DNA of 64,000 bases from Chitinophaga silvatica (GCF_003419895.1 NZ_QPMM01000014.1:1-64000), one strand, 5' to 3'. Positions 37,701 through 46,330 are shown, counted from the stretch's first letter. A program made the numbers and translations. Notes: generated by a model from the letters alone, not told the origin.

Positions 37701-38338
37701 TATTAATGGCCGGATATCCGCTCGACGCAATTTTTAGCTATCGCTTTGCCGGATTGGATAATACAGGTACTCCTCAATATTATTCAGTAGATAATAAAAA
37801 GATATATGGAAAAGACCTGGCAGTAAAAGACATGGTATTTTCAGGAACCGCCAGACCTAAATATATTGTTAGTATCACCAATACATTCAGCTACGATAGA
37901 TTTGATCTCTCCTTTATGATGATTGCGCAGATGGGTGCAGTATTCCGCAGAGATGCGTACAATGGCGATAATATTGATCATAAAGATGTTTCCCAACGCT
38001 GGCGCAAACCAGGAGATGAAGAACATACTATTTATCCAAAACTCGCTGCCTTCAATTCAGATGCCTGGTATTTCCCGTATTCAGAAATGATGATTGAAAA
38101 ATCAGATTTCCTGAAACTGCGTGACCTTACTTTGGGCTACAGACTCGACAATAAATTATGGGGTAACACAGGGCTCAATAATGCAAGACTATATTTCCAG
38201 GGCCGCAATCTGTGGACTTTAACTGCAAATAAGGTAGGAGTAGATCCTGAAACCATTGAGCAGAGTGTAAATATGAGCGTTAAAAGGACATTGCCTTTGA
38301 GACCTGAATTTTATATCGGTTTTTCCGTAAACCTATAA
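34772..38338 (+). CDS. SusC/RagA TonB-dependent transporter with STN signalling domain, locus 2
   Basis: 1188 residues. A short N-terminal extension precedes the signal peptide (MRLLPVFMVTALVSVQAAGS). STN domain at about 50-125 (LSLKKVFSVIEKQTGYVLFS), carboxypeptidase-like domain at about 143-225 (GTALPGVSIQVKETQKGIAT), plug with IYGARSSNGVIVITTK, and barrel to the end (EFYIGFSVNL). The STN domain fits control by the FecR and sigma factor just upstream. SusD follows after 10 bases. Confidence 0.95.
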   Translation: MQKNAYGGLYFSALRGSRLPAQISKVMRLLPVFMVTALVSVQAAGSAQSVTLSGKNLSLKKVFSVIEKQTGYVLFSNKELLSGSKTVSLSVADVPLNKVLDLVLKDQELGYVLQGKTIILSGKPSTTAIPGLSIPVPVSVITGRVTDVEGTALPGVSIQVKETQKGIATASDGSFSISASEGNTIRFSYVGYTTREMIVTAEMLKDGQPPLIVRLNKAATKLDEVAITVNTGYQSISRERMTGAYSSLQTKRLEGKLQSNLLSMLEGQAAGVAITKDGKVEVRGRSTFLANGDPLVVIDGYPAPGGLETVNIDNVESITVLKDAVAASIYGARSSNGVIVITTKTPKVGKMQISYKGITGMTLRPQLSYLNKTSAADYVDAEVDYYNSDVANVSWDYEGSSFYGRVTQLMIMKDQGLLTEDEVNAELSQLKKNNTLDQLEKNLFRRSLTQQHNISISASTDKFATNAAVRYIANQGNMKGNSNDRLILDLKNDWKPGKRVNVKMFSNINFNNSKAPLNAGDMLDFTNWKVMKPYYNVVDQFGKPQNVPVTRPDLVDLYNDYGGLKSMEYNPLNDLSISTTKNQAFLARMGASISVDILDGLSGEVGGSWSRGSGILRNMRGANSYYVRSLYNAASSVTNPGKHYLPEGAILSETRSQSEAYTFRAQANYGKTFNKRHRISVIAGSEINKDLIDNNTAPSRVGYNDQAGTFATFNYLDFNSYAYQTDFLFPDGMDLVSNGSYSLRDNRFVSVYSNGSYEYDNRFILSGSARIDQGNLFGTNPKYRYKPNWSVGGTYKLSNEKFFNVAWIDKLNIRGSYGINGNISFTQGPFLLITPGSFAAATGAIPYTISSLPDNNLRWERTMITNVGTDLRLLNGRLNLTLDYYNKLSKDLLSPDFIDPTYGRFMITRNAGSSRNTGIELSLESDVVKTKHFGWNVFFNGSYNKSKVLQFNYDYLVPNFLTFSFSSSMLGSNAGAVLMAGYPLDAIFSYRFAGLDNTGTPQYYSVDNKKIYGKDLAVKDMVFSGTARPKYIVSITNTFSYDRFDLSFMMIAQMGAVFRRDAYNGDNIDHKDVSQRWRKPGDEEHTIYPKLAAFNSDAWYFPYSEMMIEKSDFLKLRDLTLGYRLDNKLWGNTGLNNARLYFQGRNLWTLTANKVGVDPETIEQSVNMSVKRTLPLRPEFYIGFSVNL

Positions 38339-38348
38339 TCTAACTATT

Positions 38349-39869
38349 ATGACTAAACTAAAATATTCTATATACTTTGCCGCCGTTTTCATGATGAGTT
38401 CCTGTAAAAGGTATCTCGATGTGAAACCCAAAGGAAAGCTTATACCATCATCGGTAACAGATTATGATCATCTGCTCGATAATACAAGTACTGTAGAACT
38501 CAATTTTCTGGATGGGAACAAAGGCTCTTTGCTGGCCAATTTGGGTGATAACCTTGAACTAACGGAAGGACAGGTAAAAGTTGGATTTATTCTTAGCAGC
38601 CATCCGAACATCGAGCGTTATTATGCTCATATCTTCAGGCAGCCGTATAAAAATCCGAACCTCGATGATCAATTCTGGAGTTCAGGCTCCCAGGGAATGT
38701 ATCCTCAGATTTCCTATTTCAACAACGTAATTGAAGGAATCAGAAGTATAGGTCAAAAATCTCCGGAAGAAGAAGTGGTTGGTAAAATTTCTGTTGCCCA
38801 GGCACTGATAGGAAGAGCATGGTGCTATTTTAATGCCAATATGATCTATGGGCCGGTTTACAAACCAGGTACAGCTAATTCAACTAAAACTATCCCTTAT
38901 CTGGTTGATGTTGATATCAATAAACCAATTCCTAATTTATCTACTTCTGAAGAAGTGGTAACCCGTGTACTCAATGATCTGCATGAAGCATTACCAAATC
39001 TTCCTGAAAGGTCTACCTGGCCATCTCGCGCCAACAGGGCCACTGGTCATGCTATGCTGGCATATTATCATCTCTTTACCCAAAAGTTTGATAGTGTGGC
39101 CTATTATGCAAACCTCGCATGGTCTTCTGCTGGTAGTCCGGCAGCTGTATTGTATGATTACAATAAATTAAAACTGGCCGATCCTGCCAGGCCAACTACT
39201 TCATTGCTGATTAGTTCTCAGGATGCTTACACTAATGTTGTAAACAGCCGGGAGATGTTGTTCTACCGAGCAACGGAAAAAGATGCTGGTATGGGTGCTT
39301 CATTGTCTTATCCTTCTGCCGAGTTGATTGCCTTGTATGACCAGGCAAATGATCTGAGGTTCAGTTTTTTTTATCTAAATTCTGCCGGATATAAAACAAC
39401 GCAGGGAGGAGGCTATGATGATGGCATGCGCATCAGTAATTACCGTTTCCGGAAAATGAAAATGACTGATGGTTTCTCCTGGCCTGAAATACTACTTATG
39501 CGTGCAGAGGGATATGCCAGAACAAATAAACTCGATCTTGCTATTAAGGATCTGAATACTCTTCGTCAATATCGTTTTAAAACCGGTACTCCGCCACTTA
39601 TTGCAGGAACCCAGGATGAAGTGATTAAAATGGTACTGGAGGAAAGAAGACGCGAACTGCCAATCGGAGGTTTCAAAAGATTCCTGGACCTGAAACGCTT
39701 TACTCTGGATAATGGTAAACCATGGTCTAAAGCTCAGATTACGCACAAAATTGCCGGGCAGACTTATACTGGAACTATCGACTCCAAGGATTTTATTGTA
39801 CCGATCACTAATGTAGTGCTTAGGTTTAATCCGAATTGGGGTATTCCATTGGAAACCCGCCCGTATTAA
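38349..39869 (+). CDS. SusD/RagB family lipoprotein, locus 2
   Basis: 506 residues with a lipoprotein signal ending MMSSC (Cys19) and the family opening KRYLDVKPKGKLIPSSVTDY. The helical core (AQALIGRAWCYFNANMIYGP) and the C-terminal SWPEILLMRAEGYARTN and GGFKRFLDLKRF motifs are present. The KGKLIPSSVTDYDHLLDN start is like locus 3 SusD (VGKVIPTTVEDFRKEL), placing loci 2 and 3 in the same SusD subgroup. Ligand unknown. Confidence 0.94.
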   Translation: MTKLKYSIYFAAVFMMSSCKRYLDVKPKGKLIPSSVTDYDHLLDNTSTVELNFLDGNKGSLLANLGDNLELTEGQVKVGFILSSHPNIERYYAHIFRQPYKNPNLDDQFWSSGSQGMYPQISYFNNVIEGIRSIGQKSPEEEVVGKISVAQALIGRAWCYFNANMIYGPVYKPGTANSTKTIPYLVDVDINKPIPNLSTSEEVVTRVLNDLHEALPNLPERSTWPSRANRATGHAMLAYYHLFTQKFDSVAYYANLAWSSAGSPAAVLYDYNKLKLADPARPTTSLLISSQDAYTNVVNSREMLFYRATEKDAGMGASLSYPSAELIALYDQANDLRFSFFYLNSAGYKTTQGGGYDDGMRISNYRFRKMKMTDGFSWPEILLMRAEGYARTNKLDLAIKDLNTLRQYRFKTGTPPLIAGTQDEVIKMVLEERRRELPIGGFKRFLDLKRFTLDNGKPWSKAQITHKIAGQTYTGTIDSKDFIVPITNVVLRFNPNWGIPLETRPY

Positions 39870-39887
39870 TTATTTCAAATTATAAGT

Positions 39888-41000
39888 ATGCGAAAGTTAT
39901 TTTCGGTTTTAATACTGATTGGAGTTGCTATTAACTCGGTGGCTCAATCCAAGATTGTTATTAAGGGAACCGTGAAAGGTGATCTTAAGGGATATAACAA
40001 AGTTTATGTATTTAGAGAGGATGAATATCAGGATTCAGTTGAAATAAAAAATGGTAGGTTTACCATTACTATGCCTTGGGTAAAGGATGGTATGCCTTAT
40101 ATCCACTCTGAGTATGATAATAAAACGAGAAAAGGTCCTGCTGCTTTTCCATTAGTAATAGATGCTCCCGGCACCGTTTATATTGATGTGGAAGATGTGA
40201 CCAAAGGACTTCGTTCCGGTAAGATTCGTGGAAATCGCTCGGCTACTGCTTTTCAGGCTTTTGAAGAAGGTAGAGAGAAGGTGAGATTAGAAATGAAAGC
40301 AGCAGTAACTGAACATTTTCATGGAGACCATCCCATTGATTCGGCATATAATGCGGTTTTCCAGGAAAAGGTAAAAACGATGTTAATTCCATATATCTGC
40401 AATTTTGTTGAAACTAATGCAGGTTCTTACATCGGTGCGTTTATACTTGGCCGTTATCAGACTGTTATACCATCAGATGATCTCCAAAGGCTTTATAACA
40501 AGCTGGGAAAACTTCAGAAACGTACAGCTCCGGCTGAAGAGGTTAATGCACGTTTGATTGGTTTAACACGTGCAGTAGCAGGTTTTGAAGTGTTAGACTT
40601 TACATTGAACTCGCCTGAAGATAAGCCAACGACCTTCAGTAGCCTTCGTGGTAAATATGTGTTGATTGATTTCTGGTCGAGCTGGTGCGGACCTTGCAAA
40701 GCTTCCTTTCCACACATGAAAGAGCTATACCAGAAGTACCGTGGTGATGAATTTGAGATTCTCGGTATTTCCATCGATCAGGATAAAAAAGCCTGGCTTA
40801 ATGAACTGAAAAAGCAACAATTACCCTGGCCACAAGTGTTGGATACGAAAAATGTTTCAGTGAATAGTTTTGCTGTTACAGCCGTACCTACTGCTTATCT
40901 GATTGGTCCGGATGGTAAAATAATTATGAAGCAGGTTGGGTTTGGTGAAGAAGGAGATGGAGAAATTGAAATAAAGTTGAAAGAGTTGTTTGGAAAATAA
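39888..41000 (+). CDS. TlpA-like periplasmic thioredoxin with DUF4369-like N-domain, locus 2
   Basis: 370 residues. Signal peptide 1-20 (ends NSVAQ), a beta-rich DUF4369-like domain at about 22-110 (IKGTVKGDLKGYNKVYVF), a helical linker, and a thioredoxin fold from about 232 (GFEVLDFTLNSPEDKPTTFS) with active site WCGPC (C267, C270) and VPTAYLIGPDGK. It follows SusD by 18 bases and is the last gene before a terminator. Likely a disulfide reductase serving exported proteins of the locus. Confidence 0.92.
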   Translation: MRKLFSVLILIGVAINSVAQSKIVIKGTVKGDLKGYNKVYVFREDEYQDSVEIKNGRFTITMPWVKDGMPYIHSEYDNKTRKGPAAFPLVIDAPGTVYIDVEDVTKGLRSGKIRGNRSATAFQAFEEGREKVRLEMKAAVTEHFHGDHPIDSAYNAVFQEKVKTMLIPYICNFVETNAGSYIGAFILGRYQTVIPSDDLQRLYNKLGKLQKRTAPAEEVNARLIGLTRAVAGFEVLDFTLNSPEDKPTTFSSLRGKYVLIDFWSSWCGPCKASFPHMKELYQKYRGDEFEILGISIDQDKKAWLNELKKQQLPWPQVLDTKNVSVNSFAVTAVPTAYLIGPDGKIIMKQVGFGEEGDGEIEIKLKELFGK

Positions 41001-41089
41001 AGCTGGTGTAGTTTTTATTTAAAAACATACTTCGAAGCTTAATAGAATTTGCTTAGGAAAATAATCCATTCAGATTCACAGACAAAATT

Positions 41090-41125
41090 AAAAGCCTGTT
41101 CTCTACAATGCAGAGACAGGCTTTT
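41090..41125. terminator. Bidirectional terminator after locus 2
   Basis: AAAAGCCTGTTCTC pairs with GAGACAGGCTTTT (one bulged T), followed by GATTTTTG on the + strand and flanked by A-rich sequence on the other side. It lies between the thioredoxin-like gene and the convergent SDR gene. Confidence 0.82.
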
Positions 41126-41159
41126 GATTTTTGATATATATTGATGTCATTATCTTTGA

Positions 41160-41987
41160 TTAGCTCTGAGGCGAAAAAGTGCTTCTCAGTACATTCAAAT
41201 AGTTCTCATCTGTACCGTTGTTCCGGATGTCGATAAGTGGTTGCAAATCTTCGCCTATCACATACCGTAAGATATTAGTTTCGTCTGTAGCTGCTTTAAA
41301 AATAGTTGCAGCAACATCAGTTGCGGTAGCACCGCCACCGCTATATATAGCTTTGAAAACTTCATCCATCTGTTTCAGATAAGATGAATAATCCGTCAGC
41401 GTTTCATCAGTTGCAAAATTAGCTTTCGTTGTTTGTTCGAAATTGGTGCTGATATTGCCGGGTTCAATGATTTTTACTTTGATGTTTTGTGATGCTAATT
41501 CGAAGGAAAGTGATTCGAAGAAGCCTTCCAGTGCAAATTTTGATGCTGCATAGATGGAAACCAATGGTACAGTTACCCTACCAACACCAGAGGTAACGGT
41601 GATGATGTTTCCGCTTTTATTCTCTCTGAAATGAGGCAGCAAAGCTCTTGTGATTTCCATAGTTCCGAAAAGGTTAACGGAAAACTGGCGTTGAATCTGC
41701 TCTGGAGTTGTTGCCTCAAAAAGACCATGTTGTCCGTATCCTGCATTATTCAACAAAACATCAATTTTCCCGAACCTGGAGAGGGAGGTATTAATTACTT
41801 CACTGAATGTTTCCGGTTTTTCAACATCGAGTTTTAAAACGAGTATCTGGTCGTTGTTTTTCAGTACATCCTGCTTTTCCGGACTACGCATAGTTGCAAC
41901 CACATTCCAGCCTTGCTCTGCAAAATAAAGTGCTGTAGCCTGTCCGATACCGGAAGAGGCTCCGGTGATAAAGATTGTTTTATTCAT
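41160..41987 (-). CDS. Short-chain dehydrogenase/reductase (SDR)
   Basis: 275 residues from the ATG at 41987 (a second ATG at 41993 would add two residues). Classical SDR: TGASSGIG nucleotide-binding motif at 8-15, NNAG motif (LLNNAGYGQHG), catalytic Ser in ITVTSGVGRV, and YAASKFALEGF with Tyr and Lys of the YxxxK site. Substrate unknown. It follows the AraC regulator gene on the same strand; a hairpin (42034-42059) lies in the gap. Confidence 0.93.
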   Translation of the reverse strand: MNKTIFITGASSGIGQATALYFAEQGWNVVATMRSPEKQDVLKNNDQILVLKLDVEKPETFSEVINTSLSRFGKIDVLLNNAGYGQHGLFEATTPEQIQRQFSVNLFGTMEITRALLPHFRENKSGNIITVTSGVGRVTVPLVSIYAASKFALEGFFESLSFELASQNIKVKIIEPGNISTNFEQTTKANFATDETLTDYSSYLKQMDEVFKAIYSGGGATATDVAATIFKAATDETNILRYVIGEDLQPLIDIRNNGTDENYLNVLRSTFSPQS

Positions 41988-42033
41988 AATCATTTATTTT
42001 AGTTATGTTGATTTTGGGCAAAACGATGCCCCG

Positions 42034-42059
42034 GGGCTTTTCCTGACTTGGGAAAGCCC
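42034..42059 (-). other. Hairpin in the AraC-SDR gap
   Basis: GGGCTTTTCC pairs with GGAAAGCCC with one bulge and a loop of about seven bases. No T run follows on the minus strand, so it is more likely an intercistronic or regulatory hairpin than a terminator. Confidence 0.4.
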
Positions 42060-42088
42060 TTACTGTATTGTTTTTATAAAGTTTTAAA

Positions 42089-42895
42089 TTATAACTGCGA
42101 CGGGTTTATGCCGTAGCGGTTTTTGAACGCATAGGAGAAATGCGATAAGGTTTCAAAACCAATTTCCAAATACACATCCTTTGCCTTCATCTTTTTATGT
42201 TCGAGCAAATAATGTGCTTCCGTTAATCGTTTTTGTTGAATCCATTTATTGGGAGAGGTTTGAAACAATTTTTCAAAATCACGTTTGAAGGTAGCCAAAC
42301 TTCTGCCTGTAAGAAAAGCGAGTTGCGTCAGCGGCACATTAAACCTGAAATTTGTATTCATAAAAGCCTCCAGATCTATTTTGCCGGGCATCCCAAAATG
42401 AAACAATACATTTTTCAAGGCTTTATTATTGCGTAGAAGCAAATGAATTATTTCTATCTTTTTAATATTGGCTAATTCTATACTGATTTTATTGCCAAAC
42501 CAGGTTTCAAGCCCTGTAAAGTAAGAACTGATTAATTCATCTGGTTCCACTTTAAACAAACTTTCCTTTGGATTTTTATCAGAATGTATTTCGTGTCTTT
42601 CAGCAAATTCTTTTAACAGATTTTTTTCCAGAATAACAGAGATGGCTTCAAAACCATCATGGCCCGGATATTTCACAAAACGGATTAACGCATTTTTGCG
42701 GTATAATACTACATCACCTTTTCGGTACAGGTGTTTGGTATTGCCATCGTAAGCCTCCATCTCCCCGGAAACAATGAAAGATATACCATGTTCCTTTATG
42801 AATTGCTCACCTGCCTTGCTACTTTTAGAATAGCAGGCCCGTTGAATACCGTGTATATCTTCCTGTTGTTTCATGATGTTATTTTTAAAATCCAT
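42089..42895 (-). CDS. AraC family transcriptional regulator
   Basis: 268 residues (an internal ATG at 42874, MKQQEDIHGIQ, is an alternative start). The N-terminal cupin-like sensor reads FIVSGEMEAYDGNTKHLYRK and GDVVLYRKN. The C-terminal double HTH has LTQLAFLTGRSLATFKRDFE and AKDVYLEIGFETLSHFSYAF followed by KNRYGINPSQL. It lies 4 bases after the metallo-hydrolase gene on the same strand and precedes the SDR gene, which is the likely target. Effector unknown. Confidence 0.92.
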   Translation of the reverse strand: MDFKNNIMKQQEDIHGIQRACYSKSSKAGEQFIKEHGISFIVSGEMEAYDGNTKHLYRKGDVVLYRKNALIRFVKYPGHDGFEAISVILEKNLLKEFAERHEIHSDKNPKESLFKVEPDELISSYFTGLETWFGNKISIELANIKKIEIIHLLLRNNKALKNVLFHFGMPGKIDLEAFMNTNFRFNVPLTQLAFLTGRSLATFKRDFEKLFQTSPNKWIQQKRLTEAHYLLEHKKMKAKDVYLEIGFETLSHFSYAFKNRYGINPSQL

Positions 42896-42899
42896 CAGT

Positions 42900-44024
42900 T
42901 TATTTCTTCCACCAGTAGCAGGGTTTTGTATTCATATTATTTAATTCAACTACTTCACCAATTAAAGGTGTAATAATTGCCTGGCCCTGTTTCAGTGCCT
43001 CTTTGCTTACACGTTCCAATGGTTCATACCAGGAATGGTTCGCTAATACAAACTTTGATGAGTGTACCGGAAATAGTACCTGGGCCTTCAGGTCTTTTGT
43101 TGCCACAACTACTTCTTCTGGCATCATGTGAATGTATTTCCAACTCAGGTCGTATTGCCCATTTTCCAGGATGGCTAAAGTAAAAGGACCGTATTTATCC
43201 CCGATTTCCTTAAAATGAGTATCATATCCACTGTCACCTCCCAGATAGAGTTTTTGAGTAGGGGTTTGTAACACATATGAAGCCCAAAGGGTATTGGCCG
43301 ACCAGATACTGCGTCCTGAAAAATGGCGGGCCGGGGTTACAGTAACAGTAAAACCTCCGTCTAAATTTATTGTTTCCCACCAGTCTTTTTCCATGATCTG
43401 ATTAGGGTTATATCCCCAATACTCCAGATGCGAACCAACGCCTAAAGGAACAATCACTTTACTGACTTTGTTCTTCAGGGTCTTCAGCGTTTTATAATCC
43501 ATATGATCGTAATGATCATGAGAAATAAAGAGATAATCGATATTGGGAAGTGCTTCCGGAGTTGTGACATCCGAACCTTCAAAAGCCTTGCCACCACCTG
43601 GTATAGGCGAGGCACTGCCACTCAGTACCGGATCTACCAGGATATTTTTCCCATCTACCCGAAGAAAATAGGAGGAATGCCCCAGCCAGATTAAAACCGG
43701 GCGATCATTTGGTAATTGTGACCAATCGACAGCCAGGGAAGGAATTTTATGGGTAGGTTGACTTTCCTTTGATTTATTAAACAAGTAGTCGTACAGGGCT
43801 ACAGACAGGCTTTGTGTCACCTGTGGAGTAGGATTGGTGTTCCTGAACTTTCCATTTTTAAATTGTGCTGATTTTTTAATACGTTCCAGTCTATCGCCGG
43901 AAGGCCTTTTTCCAAATTGTGGGTGCATCATAAACAGTGCTATTAGAACGATGAGAACCCCAATCGTTGCGGCAATTCCTTTTAAAATCCTAAGTAAGCG
44001 TCGCGATCTTTTCGTTGTTTTCAT
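42900..44024 (-). CDS. Membrane-anchored metallo-beta-lactamase-fold hydrolase (NAPE-PLD/UlaG-like)
   Basis: 374 residues. One N-terminal membrane helix (about 14-33: GIAATIGVLIVLIALFMMHP) with the rest outside the cytoplasm. The metal site is SHDHYDHMD (HxHxDH) with further ligands in ARHFSGR and GGDSGYD and the closing VHSSKF. The order and the LGHSSYFLRVDGKNILVDPV opening match NAPE-phospholipase D-like and UlaG-like hydrolases. Substrate not known. It forms an operon with the AraC gene (4-base gap). Confidence 0.9.
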   Translation of the reverse strand: MKTTKRSRRLLRILKGIAATIGVLIVLIALFMMHPQFGKRPSGDRLERIKKSAQFKNGKFRNTNPTPQVTQSLSVALYDYLFNKSKESQPTHKIPSLAVDWSQLPNDRPVLIWLGHSSYFLRVDGKNILVDPVLSGSASPIPGGGKAFEGSDVTTPEALPNIDYLFISHDHYDHMDYKTLKTLKNKVSKVIVPLGVGSHLEYWGYNPNQIMEKDWWETINLDGGFTVTVTPARHFSGRSIWSANTLWASYVLQTPTQKLYLGGDSGYDTHFKEIGDKYGPFTLAILENGQYDLSWKYIHMMPEEVVVATKDLKAQVLFPVHSSKFVLANHSWYEPLERVSKEALKQGQAIITPLIGEVVELNNMNTKPCYWWKK

Positions 44025-44186
44025 CTCAAATTATTATACTGCAAAAATAGGGAAGAGTGAGGATAAGCAGTTTCCTGAAAAGCTCAATTTTACTTTCCTG
44101 AGAGGCTCATGGGAAAATCAGATTTAGGGATGGAATTCAGGAGGGTATTGGAGTAGGGGTAAATGTAAATAGTGAATATGATAAAA

Positions 44187-44214
44187 AAAGTGTCTCCAAT
44201 AACGGAGACACTTT
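44187..44214 (-). terminator. Intrinsic terminator of the beta-propeller gene
   Basis: Perfect 11-bp stem AAAGTGTCTCC / GGAGACACTTT with loop AATAAC. On the minus strand a run of seven Ts follows. It sits 12 bases after the stop at 44226. The rest of 44025-44186 shows no gene. Confidence 0.88.
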
Positions 44215-44225
44215 AAGTATTTTTA

Positions 44226-45284
44226 TTATACAGGCAGATTGTAGCTGCGCAACTGACCCTCGCCAGTTGTCAACAGTAATTGGTTATGAACTATCATTAC
44301 GTTTATAATATTGCTGCTGTAGTCATAGATATAATCAGGATTGGTAGTTGGATTACCATCCAGATCATAGGCTGTAAATTCGATGCCTTCAGGCATTACT
44401 TCAGCCTTGCTGCGTAAATCTTTTCTATCGAGCAATAACAATCTTCCAAACTGTGTAACTACCAGGATATTATTATCATCTACAAAGAATACGCTGTAGT
44501 TGATGTTATCTGGTTCAGAGGCCGGAAAATCTTTGCTACCATCGAAAATTGCTTCCTGTTTTTGCTCCGCTATCTTAACGATTTCTGGAAAAGAGTAGAC
44601 TTCAACAGGACCGTCATAATGAGGAGCCATAACAAACTCTTTTCCTGATGGTGCAAAGTTACCCATAATTACGTCGTCGCATTGGGTTAATTCAGTAAGG
44701 GAAATAACGCCATCGATTAGTTGTAACTGAAGCAGGATAGAGTTTTCCTGCCCGGCAGCCGCTTCCAGCAGAATAATGTTATTATCCGGTGTTGCATGAA
44801 ATGTGTAAGCGTGTTGTTGGCTTTCCAGCAGTGGATATGAAGCAATGGCTTCAAAAGTAGTAGCATCCATTACCTCTAACTTATCATTTTCATTTTCATC
44901 ACCCGGCAATACATACCATATAGTTTTATTATCTCTGGTGAAAAAGCAGGCAGCACCCAGAAACCAGCCCCAGGAGCCATGTTCTACAGAATGTAGCACC
45001 TTGGTTGCTTCTGCATCAAGGATACGCAGATCAGTCATTCCCGCAATAGCAATCAGGCGGCCATCAGAAGAAGCAGAAAGCTTGCTGCTTACATAGTTTG
45101 CATTATTCCCTTGTATGATCTTTTCCCATACAATTTCAAGATTAGCGTTGAGCTTTGTAATCAGTGGCTGACTCGCAAAGTTCAATAAGATCTCGCCATT
45201 CGGCAATGGTACTACATTTACCGGGTTAGCAGTGAATGTCAGCTTGTTCTTTAACGGCAGGTTTATATGCGGAAATTGACTCAT
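44226..45284 (-). CDS. Cytoplasmic beta-propeller (WD40/YVTN-like) protein
   Basis: The frame is open from 45347, but the ATG at 45284 (MSQFPHINLPLKNKLTFTAN) lies 18 bases after a TATCTTTG -7 element, so I start there (352 aa). No signal peptide. Repeated blade-like strands (SSDGRLIAIAGMTDLRILDA, TFHATPDNNIILLEAA, APSGKEFVMAPHYDGPVEVY, VFFVDDNNILVVTQFGRLLL) suggest six or seven blades. It reads like a read-only interaction scaffold; no catalytic motif is seen. Function unknown. It stands alone with its own promoter and terminator. Confidence 0.82.
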   Translation of the reverse strand: MSQFPHINLPLKNKLTFTANPVNVVPLPNGEILLNFASQPLITKLNANLEIVWEKIIQGNNANYVSSKLSASSDGRLIAIAGMTDLRILDAEATKVLHSVEHGSWGWFLGAACFFTRDNKTIWYVLPGDENENDKLEVMDATTFEAIASYPLLESQQHAYTFHATPDNNIILLEAAAGQENSILLQLQLIDGVISLTELTQCDDVIMGNFAPSGKEFVMAPHYDGPVEVYSFPEIVKIAEQKQEAIFDGSKDFPASEPDNINYSVFFVDDNNILVVTQFGRLLLLDRKDLRSKAEVMPEGIEFTAYDLDGNPTTNPDYIYDYSSNIINVMIVHNQLLLTTGEGQLRSYNLPV

Positions 45285-45302
45285 ATTTTTATTAATATGC
45301 CG

Positions 45303-45310
45303 CAAAGATA
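45303..45310 (-). promoter_or_regulatory. Bacteroidota -7 element (TATCTTTG) of the beta-propeller gene
   Basis: Exact TAnnTTTG match on the minus strand 18 bases before the ATG at 45284. It lies inside the longer open frame and supports the shorter start. The -33 place reads TTC. Confidence 0.45.
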
Positions 45311-45370
45311 AGACACAAACAACTTTCCCGGAAACCTGCCTGCTCAAAATAAATTTATTAGGTAGATTGT

Positions 45371-45880
45371 CTATATCTTAGTCAATTGTAGTTGTGCTAT
45401 ATTCTCACCTATTTGTTTTAAAGATACCAGCTTGAACTTTAATGTCAGTTCATTATCCGTTGCTAAAACACCACCATGTCCAACAATTACAGGATGTATA
45501 TTGAAATAGATATCAGTTATTAAATCTTTTTCCAGAAAGGAATTATAGGTAATTGTACCTCCTCCGACTGCAATTTCCTGAGCCCCTTTTGCAGTCAGAT
45601 AGGTAATTGCCGCTTCCGGACTGCTAACAACTTTGAAATCGTTGGTGGCTATTTGTGATGTTGATATTAATACCAGTTCCACCCCTGGAAAAGCGACTTT
45701 AACATCTCCGATTACCCTTTGTAACATCTCAAAGGTTTTCTTTCCGAGTACCAGGTTGCCTGCCCTGTTGGCAACTTCCATAAATATTCCCGTAGCTTCC
45801 CGGGGGGCCTGGTAAGTGGTGTTTTCAGATAACAGTACTTTACCATTTGCAGAGATATTTGCAATTAAGGATATTTTCAT
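45371..45880 (-). CDS. Dihydrofolate reductase/RibD C-terminal family protein
   Basis: 169 residues from the ATG at 45880 (an adjacent upstream TTG is not needed). The opening MKISLIANISANGKVLLSEN and the central NLVLGKKTFEML and AQEIAVGGGTITYNSFLEKD segments match the RibD-C/DHFR-like reductase fold that binds NADPH. These small stand-alone forms are of unknown substrate. It is divergent from an HxlR regulator gene with a candidate operator in between, so it is probably the regulator's target. Confidence 0.88.
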   Translation of the reverse strand: MKISLIANISANGKVLLSENTTYQAPREATGIFMEVANRAGNLVLGKKTFEMLQRVIGDVKVAFPGVELVLISTSQIATNDFKVVSSPEAAITYLTAKGAQEIAVGGGTITYNSFLEKDLITDIYFNIHPVIVGHGGVLATDNELTLKFKLVSLKQIGENIAQLQLTKI

Positions 45881-45939
45881 CAACAGCGTTTTAAATTTCC
45901 CGGTAAAACTATTTTATCTTTAACTTCCTTACACTATCC

Positions 45940-45959
45940 GTTACCTTTAGGAAAGTAAC
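45940..45959. promoter_or_regulatory. Candidate HxlR operator
   Basis: Imperfect palindrome GTTACCTTTAGGAAAGTAAC (outer GTTAC/GTAAC exact) in the 93-base gap between divergent genes, 14 bases before the HxlR start. HxlR-type regulators usually bind short GTA-rich palindromes next to their own gene. Confidence 0.5.
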
Positions 45960-45973
45960 AAAATTGATTAAAC

Positions 45974-46330
45974 ATGACATTAATCACACCTTGCGAAAAA
46001 GATACTGGAAAAGAGAGGTCGTTGGCATTAAGAGATGCTATTGAACTATTAAGTGGCAAGTGGAAATTATGTATTCTGCAAAATTTATCCTATTTCGGCA
46101 CAATGAGGTTTAAAGATTTGCAGGAAGCAGTTGCTGGCATTTCACCAAAGGTCTTAACAAAGGAGTTGCAACAGTTAGAACAAAATCTACTCGTAATAAG
46201 AACTATTAATAATACCAAACCAGTCACCGTTTCCTATTCACTTGCAGAACATGCATATGAAACCCGTAATGTATTTAATGCTTTATTGGAGTTCGGTGCA
46301 AAGCATAGAAAGATAGTCAGAAATAAATGA
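45974..46330 (+). CDS. HxlR family winged-helix regulator
   Basis: 118 residues, normal for the family. The core is LALRDAIELLSGKWKLCILQ, then GTMRFKDLQEAVAGISPKVL and TKELQQLEQNLLVIRTIN, then the wing and TVSYSLAEHAYETRNVFNAL. It lacks the very N-terminal redox Cys of HypR-type members except C7, which could still sense thiol-reactive compounds. Divergent from the RibD-like reductase gene. Confidence 0.93.
   Translation: MTLITPCEKDTGKERSLALRDAIELLSGKWKLCILQNLSYFGTMRFKDLQEAVAGISPKVLTKELQQLEQNLLVIRTINNTKPVTVSYSLAEHAYETRNVFNALLEFGAKHRKIVRNK

Noticed and set aside
44286..45347. Longer start of the beta-propeller gene at 45347
   Set aside because: The added 21 residues contain the -7 box and do not look like a signal peptide; the ATG at 45284 is better placed.
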